A DNA stretch of 5,782 nt from Spirochaetaceae bacterium (GTDB taxonomy: Bacteria; Spirochaetota; Spirochaetia; SZUA-6; Fen-1364), in the NCBI GenBank assembly GCA_003170115.1, contig PMZS01000003.1, positions 1 through 5,782 of the forward strand, read 5' to 3'. The notes under the pieces were generated by a model, which was not told the DNA's origin, ran no database searches, and was given only the letters and a program-made list of their open reading frames with translations. Positions 1 to 5,575 of this stretch are shown here, piece after piece. Positions within the stretch are counted from its first letter, which is position 1; every line of letters begins with the position of its first letter. Made by a program: the position numbers and the translations under genes.

Positions 1-797
1 TCCTTGATCACCTCGGCCACCGTGCTGTGATCCAGGCGCTTTCCTTCCCACACGTGGTGCACGATCGGCCATCCGCCCACCATCACCACCCCCACGATCA
101 CCTGCGGGTTTCGAGACTTCCCGTCTCGACTGTAGCCGTGGCGAGCCAGCCCCTGCGGTCCTGTGCCTTCGAAATACGTGCTGGTGATATCGTAGAGCAC
201 CAGGTCCGGCTTCAGGCTGAACAGGTCCCGCAGCCGTGCATATAACGCCCTCTCGATGTCCTCCTTGGCCGCAAGCAGGTGGTCCAGCGTGCGATACCAG
301 CTGTCCAACTGCTGGTCATGCACGCGCACGCGTCCCCGTTGACGCCATCGAGGCACAAAGCGTCTGCCCCCTCGATCGCAGAAGTAATCCGTCTCCAGCC
401 AGCCGGCCAGCCCGTGCTCGCTTGAAGGGTGGATCAACCTGCTTGCGATCAAGACAAACGCCCGATCCGCCCAGCTGGCTGAGGTCGTCTTTCCAAAAAG
501 TCGGTCCAACAGATCCCACAACCCCAACTCTTCGAACAGTTTGCCCGCCACCAGCAGAGGGCCCCAGGTGAAGGTGTCCAGGATGTCGACGTCCTTCTCC
601 TCCTGGCCTTCCAGCTTGGGGGTACCTTCCAGGATGCGACGCAAGTTGGGAAGCACAGCGCTGAGCATGTCGCGACGGCCAAGATCGGCGATGATGCGTT
701 GCTTGACCTTGCCGTTTTCGCGGTAGGCCTCCACGACGCGCAGGTATTCGTTGAAGGAGCCGTTAGAGGAAGGGACTTTGACGGTCCTGACGTACAT
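1..797 (-). mobile_element. IS1634-family insertion sequence, partial
   Basis: The left end of the window is the transposase-5' part of an insertion sequence. It is identified by the IS1634-type transposase it encodes. The rest of the element lies beyond position 1. The outer boundary on the right is unresolved: base composition becomes AT-rich after about 800, and the terminal inverted repeat should lie somewhere in roughly 800-890, but it cannot be recognised without the other end. No target-site duplication could be checked. Confidence 0.7.
1..797 (-). CDS. IS1634-family transposase, C-terminally cut by window edge
   Basis: This is a DDE transposase expected to carry out cut-and-paste or similar movement of its own element. 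I reverse-translated the whole stretch. It is open without frameshift or stop for 265 codons from the ATG at 797-795 to the window edge. The N-terminus (MYVRTVKVPSSNG, then EYLRVVEAYRENGKVKQR and IIADLGRRDML, residues 1-45) is the characteristic opening of IS1634/IS4-like transposases. The first catalytic Asp is D203 in LYDITSTYFEG, and the HGYSRDGKSRNPQVIVGVVM block (220-239) follows as in the family. The second Asp and the Glu should be in the missing part (family members are usually about 500-600 residues). No strong Shine-Dalgarno site precedes the ATG. A TTGACA lies upstream on the minus strand (plus 828-833), but no good -10 box is at normal spacing. Confidence 0.9.
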   Translation of the reverse strand, partial: MYVRTVKVPSSNGSFNEYLRVVEAYRENGKVKQRIIADLGRRDMLSAVLPNLRRILEGTPKLEGQEEKDVDILDTFTWGPLLVAGKLFEELGLWDLLDRLFGKTTSASWADRAFVLIASRLIHPSSEHGLAGWLETDYFCDRGGRRFVPRWRQRGRVRVHDQQLDSWYRTLDHLLAAKEDIERALYARLRDLFSLKPDLVLYDITSTYFEGTGPQGLARHGYSRDGKSRNPQVIVGVVMVGGWPIVHHVWEGKRLDHSTVAEVIK

Positions 798-1407
798 GCC
801 TAATAGTAGCACGACTCAGAGTATCATTGTCAAGGTAAATATGACGCTAAATAGTGTAAATTGCAGTTATTGTGTCACTACGTTTTCAGCCTCCGAAGAA
901 GACCAATTATCCAAAAACCCAATAAAAACGGGCCTTTCTGATTAGGCGGATCACGAAATCACTGCGAGAAACCCCGAACATGGGCTAGGATATTTTGTCC
1001 GGGTCGAGTTTGTGGCTCATTGACGCGCACGGCATGGGAAGAGTCTGCGCTCACTACGAGTGCATGGGCGCGGGCCTCGGAGCGCGCGAGATCGGAGTCA
1101 GGTTCGCCCTCGGCCCGGAATAGGTTCAGACCTCGTTCATTCAGCCCTTTTCAGTAAACGTAACGTACACGGAGAACAAGCTCTTTGAAGCTCAGACCAA
1201 TGTTGTCCAGATTCCCATTTTCGCTCATTTCCACGTAAAACCACTATAATTCTTCCAACTTCAGCGGCCGATCCACATCACCCGTACACAAGAAGACAGC
1301 GGGCTTGAGCCTATTTACTTTACTATTCCGGCACGATTGGACGAGTTCTGAGGTTCACTCGCATTGAAGAGGTGGTCCGAGTGGGATGTTTTTCCGCAAC
1401 AAAGAAC
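798..1407. other. Gene-poor region between IS element and operon promoter
   Basis: No intact gene is visible in this 610-base stretch. Positions 800-930 are AT-rich and probably hold the end of the insertion sequence plus flanking DNA. The only repeat seen there is a weak 5-bp pair, TAGTG at 852-856 and CACTA at 876-880. Positions about 926-1351 carry a stop-interrupted reading frame, described separately. A TATAAT box occurs at 1245-1250 but has no matching -35 element. No tRNA, rRNA or CRISPR-like structure was seen. Confidence 0.6.
926..1351 (+). pseudogene. Possible decayed protein-coding gene, family unknown
   Basis: One plus-strand frame stays protein-like for about 140 codons but is broken by TAG at 986, TAG at 1121 and TAA at 1247, and ends at TGA 1349-1351. 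The segments between the stops have ordinary amino-acid composition and G/C-rich third positions. They include LIDAHGMGRVCAHYE (from codon 1016) and GAREIGVRFALGPE before the TAG at 1121, TENKLFEAQTNVVQIPIF (1169-1222), and GLEPIYFTIPARLDEF before the TGA. All segments share the same frame, which is what point-mutation decay of a gene would leave. There is no convincing start codon with a ribosome binding site. I do not recognise the family. The alternative is a chance open frame in non-coding DNA. Confidence 0.35.
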
Positions 1408-1436
1408 TTGACAAGCTCTACCCAGTGTGATTCAAT
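1408..1436 (+). promoter_or_regulatory. Candidate sigma70-type promoter for the operon
   Basis: A perfect TTGACA -35 hexamer (1408-1413) is followed after 17 bases by TTCAAT (1431-1436), a 4-of-6 match to TATAAT. The position suits the operon: transcription would begin near 1443 and leave a leader of about 120 nt before the first start codon at 1564. This is the best promoter match I saw upstream of the genes. It is a consensus match only. Confidence 0.45.
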
Positions 1437-1517
1437 TTCAAGAAACGAAGAGGTTAGTCGAGGTAAAGGTGGGCGGGTAAAAGGAGTCCCTCATTATCTC
1501 ATACCCTGAGAGAATGT

Positions 1518-1534
1518 CCGGATCGTTGATCCGG
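1518..1534 (+). promoter_or_regulatory. Perfect 7-bp hairpin or dyad in the operon leader
   Basis: CCGGATC (1518-1524) and GATCCGG (1528-1534) are perfect inverted repeats around a GTT loop. The hairpin lies between the candidate promoter and the ribosome binding site of the first ORF, 14 bases upstream of GAGGAGG. No T-run follows, so it is not a standard intrinsic terminator. It could be a leader RNA hairpin affecting translation or stability, or a repressor binding site on DNA. Confidence 0.5.
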
Positions 1535-1548
1535 CGGATAGAGAATTC

Positions 1549-1555
1549 GAGGAGG
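1549..1555 (+). promoter_or_regulatory. Strong ribosome binding site of the micro-ORF
   Basis: GAGGAGG stands 8 bases before the ATG at 1564. It is the strongest Shine-Dalgarno match in the leader, and it drives the 31-residue micro-ORF rather than the transketolase gene directly. This is the main reason for treating the micro-ORF as translated. Confidence 0.65.
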
Positions 1556-1563
1556 CATCTGGC

Positions 1564-1659
1564 ATGAAGCTTGGAATGAAGGTTTCCCCGGTCATTCTAG
1601 CCCTCAGTGTCGCTGTCGCGTTCGTGTGGGCGGGAATCGCGAAGGAAGCCTCTCTATGA
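1564..1659 (+). CDS. 31-residue hydrophobic membrane micro-ORF, translationally coupled to transketolase
   Basis: The ORF encodes MKLGMKVSPVILALSVAVAF followed by VWAGIAKEASL. It has two N-terminal lysines, then a hydrophobic run of about 18 residues (8-25) that could span the membrane once or act as an uncleaved signal anchor, with a short charged tail. GAGGAGG lies 8 nt upstream. Its TGA stop overlaps the ATG of the transketolase subunit as ATGA (1656-1659), a standard arrangement for translational coupling. No family is recognised. It may be a real small membrane protein, a leader peptide that sets translation of the downstream genes, or the surviving N-terminus of a larger lost membrane protein. 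The start and coupling are seen in the sequence, but the function is unknown. Confidence 0.55.
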   Translation: MKLGMKVSPVILALSVAVAFVWAGIAKEASL

Positions 1660-2522
1660 GCATTCCTTCGCGCAAGCAGGATAACACGCATATGACGAAG
1701 TACGAGGGGTATCAACGACTAGCTCAGCTTATCCGTGGCTATGCGGTCACAATGACGACCCGCACGCTCAGCAGCCATGTGGGCAGCTGCCTGTCCATGG
1801 CGGAGCTAGTGGCGGTGCTTTACGGGGGGATCCTACACGTCAACCCGAAGGATCCACTGTGGCCCGATAGAGACAGATTCATCCTGAGCAAGGGGCATGC
1901 CGCTGCGGGGGTATACGCGGCGCTGGCGGAGAAAGACTTTTTTCCAAAGGAATGGATCAACAGCTACTACAAGAATGACGGCAAGCTCAGCGGGCACATC
2001 AGTTTCCATGTTCCTGGAGTGGAGTTCTCTACTGGTTCCCTTGGACATGCTTTGCCCGTGGCCCTGGGTATGGCTCTTGTAGCCAAACGAAAGGGGAAAA
2101 AGCACCGCATCTTCGTGCTGATGAGCGAAGGAGACTGCGACGAGGGCTCCACCTGGGAGGCTGTCATGTTCGCTGCTCAGCATCACCTCGACAACGTCGT
2201 TGCCATAGTCGACGCGAACAGAATCCAGGCGCTGGGGAATGTTGCGGACATCATCGACCTGGAACCGCTCGCGAAAAAAATCGAGGCGTTTGGCTGGTCC
2301 GTTCGAGAGATCGACGGGCACGATGTGCAGCAGATCGAGAGGACTCTGCTTGATATCCCCTTTGACAGCGGGAAGCCCTCTTTCGTTATAGCCCGCACCG
2401 TCAAGGGCAAAGGGATCAGGTACATGGAGAACACGCTCAGTTGTCATTACCACTGCGTTCCCCAAGAGAAACTGGCCGAGGTCTTGGTAGAGTTAGGAGT
2501 GGAAGATGCGTTCCCTGTTTAA
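1656..2522 (+). CDS. Transketolase N-terminal (ThDP-binding) subunit
   Basis: This is the pyrophosphate-binding half of a split, two-chain transketolase. With the next gene it should form a cytoplasmic ThDP/Mg-dependent enzyme that moves two-carbon ketol units between sugars. The ATG at 1656 gives 288 residues and has AAGGAAG 7 nt upstream plus the ATGA overlap. A GTG at 1626 and an ATG at 1692 (276 residues) are weaker choices. Family signatures are SSHVGSCLSMAEL (39-51), LSKGHAAAGVYAAL (78-90), STGSLGHALPVALGMAL (125-141), the cofactor motif SEGDCDEGSTWEA (157-169) ending at N188 in VDANRIQALG, and TVKGKGIRYMEN (248-259) with His 264 and 266. The usual motif is (G/S)DG, and here the metal-ligand Asp is Glu (E158). 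The length is normal for free N-terminal subunits. The sugar substrate is not predictable, and split transketolases also serve sulfosugar, antibiotic and other non-pentose pathways. Confidence 0.9.
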   Translation: MSIPSRKQDNTHMTKYEGYQRLAQLIRGYAVTMTTRTLSSHVGSCLSMAELVAVLYGGILHVNPKDPLWPDRDRFILSKGHAAAGVYAALAEKDFFPKEWINSYYKNDGKLSGHISFHVPGVEFSTGSLGHALPVALGMALVAKRKGKKHRIFVLMSEGDCDEGSTWEAVMFAAQHHLDNVVAIVDANRIQALGNVADIIDLEPLAKKIEAFGWSVREIDGHDVQQIERTLLDIPFDSGKPSFVIARTVKGKGIRYMENTLSCHYHCVPQEKLAEVLVELGVEDAFPV

Positions 2523-3432
2523 TAAAACCTTATTAGAGATCGCCGAGAAAAACGAAAGGATCTACCTGATCGTGGCCGATATCGGCTTCGAAGAGGTTGA
2601 ACGCTTTGCTGAAATCTTTCCGGACCGTTTCTTCAACGCAGGGGTTGCGGAGCAGAATATGACCGGCATGGCCTGTGGAATCGCCATGGAAGGCAATATC
2701 GCCATTACCTACTCCATCGCCAACTTCCCTACGCTGCGCTGTCTGGAGCAGATCCGCAATGACGTCTGCTATCACAAGGCGAACGTCAAAATCGTTGCCA
2801 TCGGCAGTGGCTTGTGCTACGGAGCCCTGGGGGTCTCACACCAGTCCACCGAAGATTTTGCCATAATGCGTTCGCTTCCCGATATGGTCATACTCGCCCC
2901 GGCGGACTTTGCCGAGGCTGAGGCGGCTATCCATAAAATGATAGAGCACCAGGGCCCAGTGTATTTCCGCTGCGGCCGCAGAAATGAACCTCCTGTTCAT
3001 AGAGGAAAAATTGATTTTGAAATCGGCAAGGCCATCCAGGTCTGCGACGGCGGAGATATAACTTTGATTGGCACAGGTACTGTAACCCACCGGGCTTTTC
3101 TGGCAGCGGAGCTCTTGAAAAAGAGAGGCATCAAAGCTCGGGTACTGAGCATGCATACCGTCAAGCCCATCGATGCAGAGGCGATCACAACCGCGGCCAG
3201 GGAAACGGGAGCCATCGTGACCGTAGAGGAGCACAACATCCTGGCAGGTCTTGGGGGTGCGGTAGCAGAAGTGCTGAGTGAATCTGGGATTGGAATCCCT
3301 TTCAAGCGGATCGGTATTCCGGACACTTACGTTCATCTCGTTGGCTCCCAAGACTGGCTCCTAGACCATTTTGGCTTCTCACCCGAATCAATCGCAGAGA
3401 CAGCTCAGAAGGTACTGGAGAGAAGGAGATAG
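2506..3432 (+). CDS. Transketolase C-terminal (pyrimidine-binding) subunit
   Basis: This is the partner half of the split transketolase, 308 residues. The pyrimidine-binding domain covers about residues 1-165 and the C-terminal domain about 175-305. The catalytic Glu that activates the thiamine is E49 in FFNAGVAEQNMTGMACGIAM (42-61). An acidic VADIG segment (23-27) and the GALGVSHQSTEDFAIMRSLP block (106-125, His112) are typical, and HTVKPID (217-223) and VEEHNILAGLGG (240-251) mark the C-terminal domain. The ATG at 2506 has AGGAG 6 nt upstream and lies inside the previous gene (17-nt overlap), so the two subunits are probably made in fixed proportion. No truncation or missing active-site residue was seen. 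DXS-like and E1-beta proteins share this fold, but the pairing with the N-terminal subunit favours transketolase. Confidence 0.9.
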   Translation: MRSLFNKTLLEIAEKNERIYLIVADIGFEEVERFAEIFPDRFFNAGVAEQNMTGMACGIAMEGNIAITYSIANFPTLRCLEQIRNDVCYHKANVKIVAIGSGLCYGALGVSHQSTEDFAIMRSLPDMVILAPADFAEAEAAIHKMIEHQGPVYFRCGRRNEPPVHRGKIDFEIGKAIQVCDGGDITLIGTGTVTHRAFLAAELLKKRGIKARVLSMHTVKPIDAEAITTAARETGAIVTVEEHNILAGLGGAVAEVLSESGIGIPFKRIGIPDTYVHLVGSQDWLLDHFGFSPESIAETAQKVLERRR

Positions 3433-3554
3433 ACTCGCAGGAACCGCGCAAGACCGTCTTGCAGCTTCGAGCACAATACGATTCGGTGACTGATGAAAGT
3501 GTGCATGCGTTGCTGCCTGACCCTGTTAATCGCGTTAACCATGGGAGGTACTTG
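3433..3554 (+). promoter_or_regulatory. 122-nt gap with two inverted repeats between the two enzyme modules
   Basis: This is the longest gap inside the operon; elsewhere genes overlap or lie about 30 nt apart. It holds GCAAGACCGTCTTGC (3448-3462), which can pair as a 6-bp stem with a CCG loop, and GTTAATCGCGTTAAC (3525-3539), with 5-bp arms ending 4 bases before the E1 alpha ribosome binding site. No T-run follows the first, so it is not a clear terminator. Possible roles are an operator, an RNA-processing site or an internal promoter region for the E1 genes. No good -35/-10 pair was identified. The E1 alpha frame is open through the gap to a TTG at 3459, but the sequence there does not resemble the family. 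Confidence 0.4.
3544..3548 (+). promoter_or_regulatory. Ribosome binding site fixing the E1 alpha start
   Basis: GGAGG stands 6 bases before the ATG at 3555. This sets the start there rather than at the upstream in-frame TTG at 3459, which lacks comparable support and would add 32 residues foreign to the family. Confidence 0.75.
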
Positions 3555-4532
3555 ATGAAGAGGTTTGACGTATCATCGGTGTCGAAAGAGCTGAAAATTA
3601 AAATGTATATGCGGATGCAGCAAATACGGATGTTTGAGACAAGGACAATCGAACACGCGAAGCAGAAACTGATCAGGGGACCGTTGCATCTTTATATCGG
3701 AGAGGAAGCGAACGCGGTCGGGGCATGTGCGGCCCTTGAGAAGGGCGACTATGTAACGAGTACCCACAGGGGCCACGGGCATTGCATTGCCATGGGTGGG
3801 GATTTAAAGAAGATGTTTGCGGAGATATGTGGTCGCACAACTGGATACTGCAAGGGAAAGGGCGGGTCGATGCATATTGCCGACCTCGACCTGGGGATTA
3901 TTGGAGCAAACGGAATTGTCGGAGCAGGCATGCCCATAGCGGTTGGGGCGGCGATCGCAATGGACAACCAGAGCAGGAAGAACGTCATTCTATGCTTTTT
4001 CGGAGACGGCGCGAGTAACACGGGTTCTTTCCACGAAGCGTTGAACATGGCATCGATATGGAAACTGCCAATTGTGTTCTACTGCGAGAATAACCATTAC
4101 GCCATAAGCACGTCGTCGAGCGATTCGCTCAACATCCATGACATCAGCATCCGAGCATTGTCATACGGGATTCCCGGCAAGACGATCGACGGCAACGACG
4201 CACTGGAAGTATATCTCACTACCAGAGAAGCGCGGCAGCGCGCCGTAAACGGCGAAGGGCCGACCCTGATCGAGGCGAAGACCTACAGGACCATCGGGCA
4301 CTGGATCGGCGATCCCGTGAGATACAGGACGGGAAGCGAGGAAGAAGAATGGCGGGCAAAGTGCCCTATCAGGCGACTGCGCGATTACCTTTTGGGCACG
4401 AAAGAGGCGACCGAGGCGGAAATCGCACACATCGATACGGAAGTGAAGGCCGAGATCGACGAGGCGGAAAGGTTTGCACGCGAGAGCTCGGATCCAACGC
4501 CGGACGAAGCCCTGAGCGACATATACGCATGA
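3555..4532 (+). CDS. ThDP-dependent dehydrogenase E1 component, alpha subunit (acetoin/pyruvate dehydrogenase type)
   Basis: This is the ThDP-binding alpha chain of an alpha2beta2 E1 enzyme, the decarboxylating or C-C-cleaving component of 2-oxoacid or acetoin dehydrogenase complexes. The chosen ATG gives 325 residues, the usual family length. Signatures in order are LYIGEEANAVGACAAL (46-61), THRGHGHCIAMGGDLKKMFAE (70-90), GYCKGKGGSMH (97-107), GANGIVGAGMPIAVGAA (117-133), the full GDG cofactor motif (150-152) ending with CENNHYAIST (177-186), and the active-site loop YRTIGHWIGDPVRYR (244-258) with His249. Trp250 stands where animal pyruvate E1 has a phosphorylated Ser. Bacterial acetoin E1 alpha also has an aromatic residue in this loop, so an AcoA-like role is slightly favoured over PdhA, but the 2-oxoacid substrate is undetermined. 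The E1 beta gene follows after 28 nt. Confidence 0.9.
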   Translation: MKRFDVSSVSKELKIKMYMRMQQIRMFETRTIEHAKQKLIRGPLHLYIGEEANAVGACAALEKGDYVTSTHRGHGHCIAMGGDLKKMFAEICGRTTGYCKGKGGSMHIADLDLGIIGANGIVGAGMPIAVGAAIAMDNQSRKNVILCFFGDGASNTGSFHEALNMASIWKLPIVFYCENNHYAISTSSSDSLNIHDISIRALSYGIPGKTIDGNDALEVYLTTREARQRAVNGEGPTLIEAKTYRTIGHWIGDPVRYRTGSEEEEWRAKCPIRRLRDYLLGTKEATEAEIAHIDTEVKAEIDEAERFARESSDPTPDEALSDIYA

Positions 4533-4560
4533 GTCGATAGGGATGGAACGCGAGGATGGA

Positions 4561-5544
4561 ATGAGCACGGGCATAAGAATGAAAGAAATCACTTACGCAC
4601 GGGCGCTTTGGGAAGCCTTTGATGAGGCAATGTCACGGGACGAGAGGGTCTTCCTGATGGGCGAGGACATCGGAGTCCACGGGAATATTTTCGGAGCGAT
4701 GTACGGGCTGCAGGAAAAATATGGGGGCAAAAGGGTACGATCCTCGCCGATTTCTGAAGTTGCAATTGTCGGGGCTGGAGTCGGTGCAGCAGCGCTTGGA
4801 ATGAAGCCCGTCGTTGAGATAATGTTCGTCGATTTTGCGACGATCGCAATGGATCAAATCGTGAATCAAGCCGCCAAGCTGCACTACATGACGGGCGGGA
4901 AAGTAAAGATTCCCTTGGTTATCAGAACCCAGGGAGGGGCTGGAACAGGAGAAGCCGCGCAGCATTCACAGAGCTTGGAGGCGTTCTATGCGCATGTGCC
5001 AGGGTTGAAGGTTGTGATGCCCAGCACTCCCCATGATGCGAAAGGCCTTCTGCTTCAGGCGATAGAAGATGAAAACCCAGTCATGTTTATCGAGCACAAA
5101 TTGCTCTATGCGACACGAGGGCCGGTTCAGGAGGGGTATTACACGATATCATTCGGGAAGGCGGAAGTAAGGAGAAAAGGGAAGGATGTAACCATCGTGG
5201 CATATTCGAAGATGGTATTAGATTCTCTCGACGCCGCAGAGGAATTGTCGCAAAAAGGGATAGAGGCGGAGGTGATCGATCTCCGAACTCTGAATCCGCT
5301 TGATACAGAAACAATAATAACTTCACTCAGAAAGACCGGGAAGCTTCTTGTCGTGCACGAAGCATGCAAGACGATGGGATTCGGCGCGGAGATCATGGCG
5401 CGGATTGCCGAAAAAGGAATCAACGTGCCGATGCGGAGAGTCGCGGGTGAAGATACCCCCATTCCATACAGCAGGGTGCTGGAAGAGAGGGTCATCCCGA
5501 ACAAGGGGAGGATCGTCAACGCGGCTATCTCATATTTCGATTGA
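4561..5544 (+). CDS. ThDP-dependent dehydrogenase E1 component, beta subunit (acetoin/pyruvate dehydrogenase type)
   Basis: This is the partner of the E1 alpha chain. It supplies the pyrimidine-binding domain and the C-terminal domain of the alpha2beta2 E1. The ATG at 4561 gives 327 residues, the normal length, with GAGGA (4552-4556) 4 nt upstream. The in-frame ATG at 4543 adds six residues and has poor spacing. Signatures are ITYARALWEAFDEAMSRD (10-27), MGEDIGVHGNIFG (33-45), PISEVAIVGAGVGAAALGMK (63-82) with the cofactor-activating Glu66, VEIMFVDFATIAMDQIVNQA (85-104), HSQSLEAFYAHVPGLKVVMP (135-154), and a C-terminal domain with VIDLRTLNPLD (238-248) and VVHEA (264-268). The chain looks complete. 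A lipoyl E2 would often follow in a dehydrogenase operon, but the next gene is URO-D-like instead. Confidence 0.92.
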   Translation: MSTGIRMKEITYARALWEAFDEAMSRDERVFLMGEDIGVHGNIFGAMYGLQEKYGGKRVRSSPISEVAIVGAGVGAAALGMKPVVEIMFVDFATIAMDQIVNQAAKLHYMTGGKVKIPLVIRTQGGAGTGEAAQHSQSLEAFYAHVPGLKVVMPSTPHDAKGLLLQAIEDENPVMFIEHKLLYATRGPVQEGYYTISFGKAEVRRKGKDVTIVAYSKMVLDSLDAAEELSQKGIEAEVIDLRTLNPLDTETIITSLRKTGKLLVVHEACKTMGFGAEIMARIAEKGINVPMRRVAGEDTPIPYSRVLEERVIPNKGRIVNAAISYFD

Positions 5545-5558
5545 GTCCGATGCGCCAG

Positions 5559-5565
5559 AAGGAGG
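5559..5565 (+). promoter_or_regulatory. Strong ribosome binding site of the URO-D-like gene
   Basis: AAGGAGG stands 10 bases before the ATG at 5576. An intact translation start for a gene whose body is frameshifted suggests either recent decay or assembly errors. Confidence 0.6.
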
Positions 5566-5575
5566 GCCCAATTCG

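Noticed and set aside
27..571. Plus-strand open frames across the left end
   Set aside because: They are shadows of the minus-strand IS1634 transposase, which is open and family-like over the whole stretch.
852..880. Short inverted repeat TAGTG/CACTA as the IS terminal repeat
   Set aside because: Only 5 bp match, with a 19-base spacer. Terminal inverted repeats must be compared between the two ends of the element, and the other end is outside the window.
1245..1250. Perfect TATAAT box
   Set aside because: No acceptable -35 hexamer lies 15-19 bases upstream, and it falls inside the decayed reading frame.
1499..1545. Resemblance to a TPP (thiamine) riboswitch: CTGAGAG, then a CCGG hairpin followed by CG
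   Set aside because: The conserved core (the CTGATnTGG region, the GCGTAGGGA 3' end and the closing P1 helix) is missing and the element is too short. Only a generic hairpin is supported.
1833..2465. Long open frame of 210 codons on the minus strand
   Set aside because: It lies fully antisense to the transketolase N-terminal subunit, whose plus-strand protein carries clear family motifs. The minus-strand product resembles nothing I know and has no ribosome binding site of note.
2836..3351. Minus-strand open frame of 171 codons
   Set aside because: It is a shadow of the transketolase C-terminal subunit, with no recognisable motifs.
3459..3554. N-terminal extension of E1 alpha from a TTG start
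   Set aside because: The added 32 residues do not look like the family, and the ATG at 3555 has a well-placed GGAGG and gives the normal protein length.
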